17,407 nt of DNA from JBOFCO01 sp051646105 (lineage in GTDB: Bacteria > Pseudomonadota > Alphaproteobacteria > Rhodobacterales > Rhodobacteraceae), in NCBI GenBank assembly GCA_051646105.1, contig JBOFCO010000220.1:1-17407 (forward strand), in the 5' to 3' direction. Shown here in pieces: positions 1 through 7,691 of this stretch (position 1 is its first letter; each line of letters starts with the position of its first letter). Under the pieces are notes generated by a model. The model made no database searches and was not told the DNA's origin. It saw only the letters and a list, made by a program, of their open reading frames with translations. Made by a program: the position numbers and the translations under genes.

Positions 1-1015
1 GCACTTCCTCGATCCGCTTTACCGCCGCCGAGCGCTGGCTTTGGCAGAACTGCTGGTCGCGGAACACGGTCAGCCCTTCCTTCAGGCAAAGCTGGAACCA
101 GTCGCGGCAGGTAATGCGGTTGCCTGTCCAGTTGTGGAAATATTCATGCGCGATGATGCGCTCGATATTCTCGTAATCGGTGTCGGTCGCGGTTTCCGGG
201 CTGGCCAGAACGTAGCGGGAGTTGAAGATGTTCAGTCCCTTGTTTTCCATCGCCCCCATGTTGAAATCGTCAACCGCAACGATGTTGAACACGTCCAGAT
301 CGTATTCACGGTCATATTCGACCTCGTCCCAGCGCATCGACCGGAGCAGGCTGTCCATCGCATAAGCGCATTTCGTCTCATCCCCCCTGCGCACCCAGAT
401 GTTCAGTGACACGTTGCGGCCCGAAGCCGTGGTGAAACGGTCGGAATGGGCCACCAGATCGCCCGCCACAAGCGCGAACAGATAGGCGGGTTTGGGCCAC
501 GGATCGGACCATTCGGCAAAGCCCTTGCCCGAAGCACCGGGATTGCCGTTCGACAGCAGCACCGGAAGATCACTTTCGATCCTGACGCGGAAGCGGGCCA
601 TCACATCCGGGCGGTCGGGGTAAAAGGTGATGTGGCGAAAACCCTCTGCCTCGCATTGCGTGCAATACATGCCGTTTGACATGTACAACCCTTCCAGCGC
701 GGTATTGCCCTCTGGCGCGATCTCTACCTCGCTCGTCAGGGTGAAGGGCCCATCGGGCAGGGCGCTGGCCGGAATCGTCAGCCCCTCGGTATCCGGCGTC
801 ACCACCAGCGGCTTGCCATCGAGTGCCAGCGCGACCAGCTTCAGGCCTTCACCATCCAGTCGCAGGTCGTGGCGTCCGGGCCGCTCCGGGTTGGGGGCCA
901 GGTGCAGTTCCGCCAGAACCCGCGTTGCACTGGGATGCAGCCGAAAGATGAGCGCGACGCCCGCCACCACGAAAGGAAAGGGTTGATAGTCAGCAAGGCG
1001 GGTGGGGGCGGTCAT
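1..1015 (-). CDS. pepN: Aminopeptidase N (PepN), N-terminal part, cut by window edge
   Basis: M1-family zinc aminopeptidase that removes N-terminal residues from peptides, normally in the cytoplasm. The 338 visible codons start at the ATG read from 1015 (MTAPTRLADYQPFPF). The N-terminal beta domain carries the typical PepN segment GLYMSNGMYCTQCEAEGFR followed by a YPDRPDVM motif. The substrate-anchoring motif GAMEN is at residues 254-258. The zinc site HEYFH is at 290-294, and the second-shell zinc ligand Glu313 lies in LKEGLTVF, giving the full HEXXH-X18-E pattern. No frameshift is visible. The rest of the catalytic domain and the C-terminal domains lie beyond position 1. The gene is divergent from glcB across 184 bp. 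The ribosome site is weak (GGA about 8 nt upstream of ATG), so the start is supported mainly by family resemblance. Confidence 0.96.
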   Translation of the reverse strand, partial: MTAPTRLADYQPFPFVVAGVALIFRLHPSATRVLAELHLAPNPERPGRHDLRLDGEGLKLVALALDGKPLVVTPDTEGLTIPASALPDGPFTLTSEVEIAPEGNTALEGLYMSNGMYCTQCEAEGFRHITFYPDRPDVMARFRVRIESDLPVLLSNGNPGASGKGFAEWSDPWPKPAYLFALVAGDLVAHSDRFTTASGRNVSLNIWVRRGDETKCAYAMDSLLRSMRWDEVEYDREYDLDVFNIVAVDDFNMGAMENKGLNIFNSRYVLASPETATDTDYENIERIIAHEYFHNWTGNRITCRDWFQLCLKEGLTVFRDQQFCQSQRSAAVKRIEEV

Positions 1016-1134
1016 GGGCGAATTCCGTTAGCTTCACTCGCCAGAGCCTATCTGCCTGCGACGCGGACGCAAGCCACGCCGTGATGACTTGTCCGTGTCA
1101 TCTGAACCGGCAATGCTGCTATGTGGGGGAAAGG

Positions 1135-1163
1135 GCCGGTTGCCAAGGACTTGGCAAGACGGC
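1135..1163. promoter_or_regulatory. Inverted repeat upstream of glcB, candidate operator
   Basis: TTGCCAAG-GA-CTTGGCAA (1140-1157) is a perfect 8-bp inverted repeat with a 2-bp centre. Outside it, GCCG (1135-1138) and CGGC (1160-1163) are also complementary, so the symmetry spans 29 bp with small offsets. It ends 36 bp before the glcB ATG, in the pepN/glcB divergent region. It could be an operator for a dimeric regulator or a hairpin in the glcB leader. No T-tract follows, so it is not an intrinsic terminator. The regulator is unknown. Confidence 0.45.
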
Positions 1164-1199
1164 ACTCTGCCCGGCACGAGTCATCCTTGGGGGCGGATT

Positions 1200-3356
1200 A
1201 TGGCGCGCAACAAACGGCATGGGCTGGCGGTGGACAGCGCGCTGGCCGACCTTATCGAAACGCAGGCACTGTCGGGCACCGGAATAACAGCCGATCATTT
1301 CTGGTCCGCGCTGGCGACCCTTTTTCATGATCTTGGTCCAAGGAATCGCACCCTTCTGGCCAAGCGTGACGCCATGCAAACGGCCATTGACGACTGGCAT
1401 CTTGCGCGGCGGGGACAGCCCCACGATGCGACGGCCTATCGCGGCTTTCTGGCCAGCATCGGCTATCTCTTGCCCGAGGGTCAGGATTTCACCATAGAAA
1501 CCGGGCAGACAGACCCGGAAATTGCCAGCATCTGCGGTCCGCAGCTTGTGGTGCCGGTGATGAACGCGCGCTATGCGCTGAACGCGGCCAATGCGCGGTG
1601 GGGCAGCCTGTACGATGCGCTTTATGGCACCGATGCCTTGGGCGACCTGCCGTTAGGCAAGGGATATGATCCGGCGCGGGGCGCGCGGGTGGTGGCGTGG
1701 GGCAAGGATTTCCTTGACCGGGCTGTGCCGCTGGCAGGGGCAAGCTGGAAAGACGCCCTGAAAATGACCGTACATGACGATACTTTTTCTGTCGGGGCCA
1801 ACGGTTTGCAGATTGGCCTCGGTGACCCGGCGGCACTGATCGGCTGGCGGGGCGACAGGGATGCGCCAACGGCGATCCTGTTGCGCCACAATGGCCTGAT
1901 GATCGAAATCCTTGTCGACCGGGGAACGGATGTTGGCCGTGATGACCCCGCCGGGATTTCCGACATCCGGCTGGAATCCGCGCTGTCATCGATCATGGAT
2001 TGCGAAGATTCCATCGCCGCCGTCGATGGCCCGGACAAGGCATTGGCCTATGCCAACTGGCTGGGTCTGATGAAAGGCGATCTGGCCGAACAGGTGGAGA
2101 AGAACGGCAAAATCTTTACCCGCCGCCTTGCCCCCGATGCCGAATATACGGCGCCCGGGGGGCGCAGCGTAACGGTCAAGGGCAGGGCGCTGATGCTGGT
2201 CAGGAATGTCGGCCATCTGATGACCACCCCTGCTGTTCTGGACAAAAACGGCGACGAGGTGCCGGAAGGCCTGCTCGATGCCATGGTCACCACCCTTTGC
2301 GCGATCCATGACCTGCGGAAAACATCGGGGCCGCGCAACTCTGTCACCGGTTCCGTCTATGTGGTGAAGCCCAAGATGCACGGGCCGGAGGAGGTGGCCT
2401 TCGCCTGCGAGATCTTCGACCGGGTGGAAGCGGCGCTGGGCCTGCCCAGCGGCACGGTAAAGCTGGGCATCATGGACGAAGAGCGCCGGACAAGTGTGAA
2501 CCTCAAGGAATGCATCCGTGCCGCAAAGAAACGTGTGGCGTTCATCAACACCGGTTTCCTTGACCGGACGGGGGATGAAATCCACACATCGATGGAAGCG
2601 GGGCCGATGATCCGCAAGGGCGACATGAAATCCGCCGCGTGGATTTCCGCATACGAGGATCGGAACGTCGACATCGGGCTGGCCTGCGGCCTTTCGGGCA
2701 GGGCCCAGATCGGCAAGGGCATGTGGGCGATGCCCGACCTGATGGCCGATATGCTGGCAGCAAAGGGCGCGCATCCAAAGGCCGGGGCGAACTGCGCATG
2801 GGTGCCTTCGCCCACGGCGGCGACGCTGCATGCGACGCATTACCATGAAACCAATGTCTTTGAGCGGCAATGCGAAATCGTGGGAATGAAACGCCCCGCG
2901 CGGCTGGATGACCTGCTGACCCTTCCGCTGGCGAATGGGGTGAACTGGTCGGCCGATGAAATCGCGGCCGAGGTCGAAAACAATGCGCAGGGTATTCTGG
3001 GCTATGTCGTGCGCTGGGTGGATCAGGGCGTGGGCTGTTCCAAGGTGCCCGACATTCACGATGTCGGGCTGATGGAGGATCGCGCGACCTGCCGGATTTC
3101 ATCGCAGGCGCTGGCCAACTGGCTGCATCATGGCGTCGTGTCCGAAGCGCAGGTCATGGCCGCGATGCGGAAGATGGCGGTGGTGGTCGACCGGCAGAAT
3201 ACGGACGATCTCGGTTATCGTGCGATGGCGCCGGGCTTTGACGGCGTGGCATTTCAGGCTGCCTGCGATCTGGTTTTCAAGGGTCGTATGCAGCCGTCGG
3301 GATATACGGAGCCCGTGCTGCACGCGCGGCGGCGTGAGGTGAAGGCAAGACAATGA
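1200..3356 (+). CDS. glcB: Malate synthase G
   Basis: Condenses glyoxylate with acetyl-CoA to form malate in the cytosol (glyoxylate shunt or glycolate use). I chose the ATG at 1200 (MARNKRHGLAVDSALADLI) because it follows a G-rich ribosome site and yields 718 residues, the usual size of the G isoform. An in-frame TTG at 1089 would add 37 unrelated-looking residues. The catalytic parts are all present: the arginine in LMLVRNVGHLMTTP (Arg335), Glu427 in GIMDEERR and Asp455 in NTGFLDRTGDEIHTSMEAG (magnesium ligands, the same numbers as in the E. coli enzyme), Cys613, and the catalytic base Asp627 in GLMEDRATCRISSQ (E. coli Asp631). The stop overlaps the next gene's start (ATGA), suggesting translational coupling. 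No isocitrate lyase or glycolate oxidase gene is in the window, so the source of glyoxylate is not shown. Confidence 0.97.
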   Translation: MARNKRHGLAVDSALADLIETQALSGTGITADHFWSALATLFHDLGPRNRTLLAKRDAMQTAIDDWHLARRGQPHDATAYRGFLASIGYLLPEGQDFTIETGQTDPEIASICGPQLVVPVMNARYALNAANARWGSLYDALYGTDALGDLPLGKGYDPARGARVVAWGKDFLDRAVPLAGASWKDALKMTVHDDTFSVGANGLQIGLGDPAALIGWRGDRDAPTAILLRHNGLMIEILVDRGTDVGRDDPAGISDIRLESALSSIMDCEDSIAAVDGPDKALAYANWLGLMKGDLAEQVEKNGKIFTRRLAPDAEYTAPGGRSVTVKGRALMLVRNVGHLMTTPAVLDKNGDEVPEGLLDAMVTTLCAIHDLRKTSGPRNSVTGSVYVVKPKMHGPEEVAFACEIFDRVEAALGLPSGTVKLGIMDEERRTSVNLKECIRAAKKRVAFINTGFLDRTGDEIHTSMEAGPMIRKGDMKSAAWISAYEDRNVDIGLACGLSGRAQIGKGMWAMPDLMADMLAAKGAHPKAGANCAWVPSPTAATLHATHYHETNVFERQCEIVGMKRPARLDDLLTLPLANGVNWSADEIAAEVENNAQGILGYVVRWVDQGVGCSKVPDIHDVGLMEDRATCRISSQALANWLHHGVVSEAQVMAAMRKMAVVVDRQNTDDLGYRAMAPGFDGVAFQAACDLVFKGRMQPSGYTEPVLHARRREVKARQ

Positions 3357-4384
3357 AAAAGAACAGGATCGCGTCGAAACGCCTTGAAACGGATGTGTTT
3401 TTCTGCGGAGCAGATGGTGGAGTTCCGGTGATTTTCGTGCACGGGAACCTGTCAGGTGCGGTCTGGTGGGCCGAAACCATGCGCCGTCTGCCGGAAGGGT
3501 TTCGCGGCATTGCCCCGGACCTGCGCGGCTACGGCGGGGCCGACCCGGCGGCGGTTGTCGATGCCACGCGCGGCATGGGCGATTTTTCCGACGATCTGGC
3601 TGCGCTGATGGATGTTCTGGGGATCAAGGCAGCGCATGTCGTCGGGCATTCGCTGGGTGGCGGGGTGCTGTGGCGGTTTCTGGCGGATCACCCGTCCCGC
3701 GTATTGTCGCTGACGCAGGTCGCGCCGGCATCACCCTATGGCTTCGGCGCGGTGGGGCCCGAGGGTGGCCCGGCCTTTGCAGATGGCGCCGGATCGGGGG
3801 CAGCGGCGGTGAACCCGGATTTCGTGCGGCTGATGATGGCCGGGGCAAAAGGCACTGACAGTCCGTCACATCCATTGTCGGTGCTGAATGCCTATGTCTG
3901 GAAACCGCCCTTCGTTCCGGCCGAAATCGCAACGCTGCTTGATGCCGCGCTGGCCCAGCATTTGGGCGATCATGCCTATCCCGGCGATTCCCGCCGGTCA
4001 TCCAACTGGCCCGGCGGCGCGCCCGGTATCTACGGCCCGATCAACGCCCTGTCGCCGCTCTACCATTCCCATCCGCTGGCCTTTACCCGGATTGCCCGCA
4101 AGCCACCGATCCTGTGGATACGCGGGGCGGATGATCCCGTTGTGGCCGATGGCTCTCTTTTTGATATTGGCACGCTGGGGGCGATGGGCGCGGTGCCGGG
4201 CTGGCCGGGTGCTGATATAATGCCGCCGCAGCTGATGATCGATGAAACGGAAGAAGCGCTGGGCGCGTATGCCGAGGCGGGCGGCAGGGTGGAAACATCT
4301 GTTCTGGAGGATTGCGGCCACTCGCCCTATCTGGAGCGTCCTGCGGCCTTTGATGCGGTTTTCCACGCCTTTCTGCGCGGCTGA
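3353..4384 (+). CDS. Alpha/beta-fold hydrolase
   Basis: A 343-residue alpha/beta-hydrolase, probably a cytoplasmic esterase-like or C-C/C-N hydrolase; the substrate cannot be read from sequence. The oxyanion-side motif HGNLSGAVWW is at 30-39. The nucleophile elbow VVGHSLGGG places the catalytic serine at Ser100. A probable acid lies in WIRGADDPV, and the catalytic histidine is His323 in EDCGHSPYLERP, near the C-terminus. About 130 residues between the elbow and the acid should form a lid domain. There is no signal peptide. The ATG at 3353 overlaps the glcB stop by 4 nt and is preceded by AAGG within glcB, so the two genes are very likely cotranscribed and translationally coupled. This suggests, but does not prove, a role linked to glyoxylate or two-carbon metabolism. 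Confidence 0.88.
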   Translation: MKKNRIASKRLETDVFFCGADGGVPVIFVHGNLSGAVWWAETMRRLPEGFRGIAPDLRGYGGADPAAVVDATRGMGDFSDDLAALMDVLGIKAAHVVGHSLGGGVLWRFLADHPSRVLSLTQVAPASPYGFGAVGPEGGPAFADGAGSGAAAVNPDFVRLMMAGAKGTDSPSHPLSVLNAYVWKPPFVPAEIATLLDAALAQHLGDHAYPGDSRRSSNWPGGAPGIYGPINALSPLYHSHPLAFTRIARKPPILWIRGADDPVVADGSLFDIGTLGAMGAVPGWPGADIMPPQLMIDETEEALGAYAEAGGRVETSVLEDCGHSPYLERPAAFDAVFHAFLRG

Positions 4385-4472
4385 AATGCGGGCAATGGCA
4401 GAATTCTTGCGGTTTCCTGCATAATGTTGCGTCAAATTGAAGGTTTTGTGACCATTCCGCCCTTTTTCCGCC

Positions 4473-4498
4473 TGCAAGGATTTGCATACTTGGGCAAA
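4473..4498. promoter_or_regulatory. Overlapping inverted repeats upstream of the C26 hydrolase gene
   Basis: Two overlapping symmetric elements lie 53-79 bp before the ATG at 4552: TGCAA-N4-TTGCA (4473-4486) and TTTGC-N8-GCAAA (4481-4498). The half-site TTGC/GCAA also occurs in the inverted repeat upstream of glcB, and both elements contain ACTTGG before the right GCAA, with spacing that differs. They could be an operator in the 167-bp gap between the hydrolase and amidotransferase-like genes. This is a visual match only; short symmetric words occur by chance. Confidence 0.3.
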
Positions 4499-4551
4499 GG
4501 CAGGTGAACGGGCACAGAACCCGCAAGCGTCGGAAACGGAAAGGTTTGGGC

Positions 4552-5328
4552 ATGGCACGCCCCATCGTTGGCATCATCGGCAATTCCGGGCTTCTGAACG
4601 AGCAGTATCCGGTGCATTCCGGCGGGACGATGAATTCGCAGGCAGTTTCCGAAGTTTCCGGTTGCCTGCCGTTGGTGATCCCGTCTGATCCGCGCTTTGT
4701 CACTGTCGAGGAACTGCTTGAAACCTGTGACGGCTTTCTGCTGACCGGCGGGCGCCCGAATGTGCATCCTTCGGAGTATGGAGAGGACGAAACCCCCGCC
4801 CATGGCGATTTCGACCGCTGCCGCGATGCGATCACGCTGCCTTTGATCCGGGCCTGCGTCGAACGCGGCCAGCCGTTTCTTGGCATCTGCCGTGGTTTTC
4901 AGGAAGTGAACGTGGCCATGGGCGGCACGCTTGACCCGGAAATCCGCGACCTTCCGGGCCGGATGAACCACCGGATGCCGCCGGAGGGGTCGCTTGAGGA
5001 AAAATTCGGCCTGCGCCACCCGGTGCGACTGGTTCGCGGCGGCCTGTTCCACCAGCTTTTCGGGGCAGAGGAAGTGATGACCAATTCGCTGCACGGGCAG
5101 GGAATCCGCACCCCCGGCGCGCGGATTGCGATCGAAGGCCGCGCCCCGGATGGCACGCCCGAGGCGATCCATATCGCGGGCGCGCCGGGATTCACGCTTT
5201 CGGTGCAGTGGCATCCGGAATGGAACGCGGCCAGCGATCCGGTATCGCGCCCGTTGTTCGCGGCCTTTGGCAAGGCGGTGCATGACTTTGCCGCCTTTGG
5301 CCGCGTGGCCCGGCGGCGCATGGCCTGA
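4552..5328 (+). CDS. Class I glutamine amidotransferase-like hydrolase, peptidase C26 (PuuD-like)
   Basis: A 258-residue protein of the gamma-glutamyl-hydrolase family, whose best-known member, E. coli PuuD, cleaves gamma-glutamyl-GABA in putrescine degradation. The fold runs from MARPIVGIIGNSG through the glycine loop LLTGGRPNVHPSEYG (63-77) to the nucleophile Cys113 in FLGICRGFQEVNV. His221 and Glu223 in SVQWHPEW complete the triad. An in-frame GTG at 4504 would add 16 basic residues without homology character; the ATG at 4552 sits after AAGG and opens with the first beta strand, so I prefer it. No other putrescine-pathway gene is visible here, so the true substrate may be another gamma-glutamyl compound. 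It converges on the IclR gene with only 3 bp between stop codons and has no separate terminator there. Confidence 0.88.
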   Translation: MARPIVGIIGNSGLLNEQYPVHSGGTMNSQAVSEVSGCLPLVIPSDPRFVTVEELLETCDGFLLTGGRPNVHPSEYGEDETPAHGDFDRCRDAITLPLIRACVERGQPFLGICRGFQEVNVAMGGTLDPEIRDLPGRMNHRMPPEGSLEEKFGLRHPVRLVRGGLFHQLFGAEEVMTNSLHGQGIRTPGARIAIEGRAPDGTPEAIHIAGAPGFTLSVQWHPEWNAASDPVSRPLFAAFGKAVHDFAAFGRVARRRMA

Positions 5329-5331
5329 CGT

Positions 5332-6114
5332 TTACTGATGCGCCTGCGCGCCAAGCTGGCGTGACAGCCGCTGGCAAATGGCCTGCAACTCCGCTGCGCA
5401 ATGGCCGGCGTCGGTGCTTGTGCCGCCTGCCAGGCGCCGGACAAAGGGGATCGTCATGGCCGCCACGACCTTGCCGCTGAAATCGCGGATCGGGGCGGAT
5501 ATGTTCAGCACCCCCTCGATCATCAGCGACGGGCTGATACAGGCCCCGTTTTCCCGCAGCTTTGGCAGATCGGCAAGAAACCTGCCGCGCCTGCCGTCCG
5601 TTTCCGGTCCGGCCAGATCAAGCAGCGCGGCAAGCGCGGTTTCATCCAGCCATGCGGCCAGCACACGGCCCGAAGCGCTGTCGTAAAGCGGCACCTGCGC
5701 CCCGAGGCGGACAAAGGTGACGTTGTTGTCGGGGCTGTCCACCTGCGCGATGACCAGTGCCTTGCCGCTGTGCAGGATCGCCAGATGCAGGGACTGGTTG
5801 ATGCGATTGGCAAGGCGCTGCATTTCGTCCCCGGCCAGCGCGGTCAGCCGCCGCACAGGCGGATGGCGATGCGCCACCTCGAACAGTTTTGTGGTCAGCG
5901 CGTAACGGTCCGAGGAGTCATCAAGCACCACATACCCGCGTTGACGCAGCACCATCAGCATCCGGAAAATCTCGGATGTCGTGCGGCCCAGGGCCTTGGC
6001 GATCTCGACCTGCGTGCGCCCTTCGCTTTCGCTGGCGAGCATTTCAAGGATATCCAGCCCCTTGGACAGGGCAGGGGCACGGTATTTCTGGTCGGGCGGG
6101 CTGGTGTCCTGCAT
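5332..6114 (-). CDS. IclR-family transcriptional regulator
   Basis: A 260-residue DNA-binding regulator. The N-terminal winged helix-turn-helix spans roughly residues 14-75 (ALSKGLDILEMLASE, then TQVEIAKALGRTTSEIFRML as the helix-turn-helix and the wing YVVLDDSSDRYAL). The C-terminal IclR effector domain includes LHLAILHSGKALVIAQV, the VPLYDSASGRVLAAWL segment typical of the family, and SAPIRDFSGKVVAAMTIP. I took the ATG read from 6114 because a full AAGGAG site precedes it; longer upstream extension has no family resemblance. The gene is divergent from the amidohydrolase gene across 111 bp, the usual arrangement for a local regulator, and tail-to-tail with the C26 hydrolase gene. It probably responds to a small organic acid or lactone handled by these neighbours; the ligand is unknown. 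Confidence 0.94.
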   Translation of the reverse strand: MQDTSPPDQKYRAPALSKGLDILEMLASESEGRTQVEIAKALGRTTSEIFRMLMVLRQRGYVVLDDSSDRYALTTKLFEVAHRHPPVRRLTALAGDEMQRLANRINQSLHLAILHSGKALVIAQVDSPDNNVTFVRLGAQVPLYDSASGRVLAAWLDETALAALLDLAGPETDGRRGRFLADLPKLRENGACISPSLMIEGVLNISAPIRDFSGKVVAAMTIPFVRRLAGGTSTDAGHCAAELQAICQRLSRQLGAQAHQ

Positions 6115-6204
6115 CCGGGTCTCCTTGCTGCCGGTATAGACATCACCACCGGCTGTGCGGAAGAAAAATCGCCAAGGATGAACCGGGGTTTGATATATGG
6201 AAGT

Positions 6205-6214
6205 CATCCGGATG
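6205..6214. promoter_or_regulatory. Palindrome in the IclR/amidohydrolase intergenic region
   Basis: CATCCGGATG is a perfect 10-bp palindrome lying 11 bp before the amidohydrolase ATG, within the 111-bp divergent region. Its position fits repression by the adjacent IclR regulator. The flanks are not symmetric and there is no second copy, so the support is positional only. Confidence 0.3.
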
Positions 6215-6225
6215 GGGGACAGGGC

Positions 6226-7059
6226 ATGGAAACGCTGATCGACACGCATCTGCACCTGATCGACCGCGGGCGTCTGTCCTATCCTTGGCTGGCGAATGTG
6301 CCCGCGCTGAATGCTGATGCGACCCTGGCCGACTACGCCGCCGCCGCCGCCCGTCTTGGCATCGGCGCGGCGCTGCACATGGAAGTGGACGTGGCCGAAT
6401 CCGACATGGGGCGCGAGACGGAAATGGTTGCCGAGGCGATGGCGGGCGGGCTGGTGCGCGGCGCGATCGCTGCGGCGCGACCCGAACAACCCGGATTTCG
6501 CGACTGGCTCGACCGGCTGGACAGGGAGGTAGTCCGCGGCCTGCGCCGCGTGCTGCATGTGGTGCCGGACGACCTGTCGCAATCGGCCCTGTTCCGCGAC
6601 AACATCCGCGCCCTTGGTCCGGCGGGTCTTCCCTTTGATATCTGCATGACAGCCCGGCAATTGCCACTTGCCGCAGCGCTGGTCGACGCGGCCCCGGATG
6701 TGCAGTTCGTGCTGGATCATTGCGGCAACCCCGATGTGGCGGGCGGCAGCTTTGCGCCGTGGCGGACGGCGCTGGCCGATGTGGCGCGACGCCCAAATGT
6801 TGCCTGTAAGGTTTCCGGACTGCTGGCCAATACCGGCGGGCCGGGCTGGGGGCTGGAAACCCTGCGCCCCTATGTCGAGTCGGTGATTGATTGCTTTGGC
6901 TGGGATCGGGTCGTGTGGGGATCGGACAGCCCGGTGTGCACGCTGGGCGGATCGCTGGCTGATTGGGTGGCGGCCACAAGGGCGCTGTGTGCGGGCGCAA
7001 GCGCGCCCGAAAGGGAAAGGTTCTACCGGACCAACGCCCGGCGGATTTGGGGTCTGTGA
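6226..7059 (+). CDS. Amidohydrolase-2 family metal-dependent hydrolase (lactonase-like, COG3618 type)
   Basis: A 277-residue TIM-barrel hydrolase resembling the sugar-lactonase/dicarboxylic-lactone group of the amidohydrolase-2 family. It opens with IDTHLHLIDRGRLSYPWL, where His8 and His10 form the HxH metal motif and the YPWL stretch is typical of this subgroup. His165 in FVLDHCGNPDV and Asp234 in VVWGSDSPVC supply the further metal or catalytic residues. There is no signal peptide, so it should be cytoplasmic. The start at 6226 follows GGGGGAC; an in-frame ATG at 6178 after AAGG would add 16 residues and is a less likely alternative. The divergent IclR gene probably controls it. A role in opening a lactone from sugar-acid or aromatic breakdown is a family-level inference. 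Confidence 0.88.
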   Translation: METLIDTHLHLIDRGRLSYPWLANVPALNADATLADYAAAAARLGIGAALHMEVDVAESDMGRETEMVAEAMAGGLVRGAIAAARPEQPGFRDWLDRLDREVVRGLRRVLHVVPDDLSQSALFRDNIRALGPAGLPFDICMTARQLPLAAALVDAAPDVQFVLDHCGNPDVAGGSFAPWRTALADVARRPNVACKVSGLLANTGGPGWGLETLRPYVESVIDCFGWDRVVWGSDSPVCTLGGSLADWVAATRALCAGASAPERERFYRTNARRIWGL

Positions 7060-7123
7060 CAGGAAAGGCCGGGTTATTTCCAAGCAAAGAGACCCGCACA
7101 ATGCAGCGAGGCAAACAGAAAAC

Positions 7124-7573
7124 ATGAAACGCCTGCATCTTGACTGGCCCCCCGTCTGGCTGGCGGGTTTTGTGGCGCTGATCTGGGCTCAGGCAAGCTG
7201 GCTGCCGCTGGCCGGGTTTGGCGATACGGGACGGGTGGTCGGCGCAGGTTTCATCTTCGCGGGTGTCGGGCTGCTGCTGGTGGCTGCGTTCTGGATGATG
7301 CGGGCAGGCACGACGGTCATCCCGCATGAGATGCCTGCCGCACTTGTGACCTCTGGCCCGTTTGCGATCACGCGCAACCCGATCTATCTGGCCGATGCGA
7401 TGATCCTGGCGGGGTTGGGGCTCTGGTGGGGGGCGGTGTCGGTCATCCTGCTGCTGCCGCTGTTCATGGCAATCATCACTCGTCGCTTCATTAGCGCAGA
7501 GGAGGCGCGTCTGGCGGCATCCTTCGGATTAGCCTACGACCAATGGGCAGGGCGCGTGCGCCGCTGGCTGTAA
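7124..7573 (+). CDS. Integral-membrane methyltransferase-like protein (isoprenylcysteine carboxyl methyltransferase/PEMT type)
   Basis: A 149-residue membrane protein with about four hydrophobic segments (near residues 10-30, 37-57, 90-105 and 106-120). The conserved core is the motif around SGPFAITRNPIYLADAMILAGLG, followed by ISAEEARLAASFGLAYDQWAGRVRRWL. These correspond to the RNPxY and E...F...Y segments of the ICMT/PEMT-like superfamily, which use S-adenosylmethionine on membrane substrates. Bacterial members are mostly uncharacterised, so the substrate is unknown. The start at 7124 places the first membrane helix correctly, though the ribosome site (GAGG, 11 nt upstream) is imperfect. 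It lies 64 bp after the amidohydrolase gene on the same strand, so cotranscription is possible. Confidence 0.8.
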   Translation: MKRLHLDWPPVWLAGFVALIWAQASWLPLAGFGDTGRVVGAGFIFAGVGLLLVAAFWMMRAGTTVIPHEMPAALVTSGPFAITRNPIYLADAMILAGLGLWWGAVSVILLLPLFMAIITRRFISAEEARLAASFGLAYDQWAGRVRRWL

Positions 7574-7593
7574 ATCCCGCATCAATCGGCTGT

Positions 7594-7640
7594 TGCATCC
7601 CATGCATGTGCATGTGAAAGAAAGTTGCGCACAGCGCTGT
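7594..7640. promoter_or_regulatory. Repeated TGCAT words and a palindrome upstream of pntA
   Basis: The 118-bp gap before pntA holds three TGCAT words (starting at 7594, 7603 and 7609), the middle one inside the palindrome CATGCATG (7601-7608), and then a perfect palindrome ACAGCGCTGT (7631-7640). They lie 50-100 bp ahead of the pntA GTG, where a regulator could act. No convincing -35/-10 pair is visible. Confidence 0.25.
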
Positions 7641-7691
7641 CTGACGAAGGCGGCGCAAGCGGTTCCGGCTGGCTGAGCGAGGGGGAAACAC

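Noticed and set aside
41..1084. Several short plus-strand open frames at the left edge
   Set aside because: They lie antisense to a continuous PepN frame with GAMEN and HEXXH motifs; none has domain character.
1089..1199. TTG-initiated N-terminal extension of malate synthase
   Set aside because: The 37 extra residues do not resemble the family, the ATG at 1200 gives the normal length, and the extension would cover the inverted repeat at 1135-1163.
1986..3059. 357-codon open frame antisense to glcB
   Set aside because: Its translation has no recognisable domain, and the sense frame carries every malate synthase catalytic residue.
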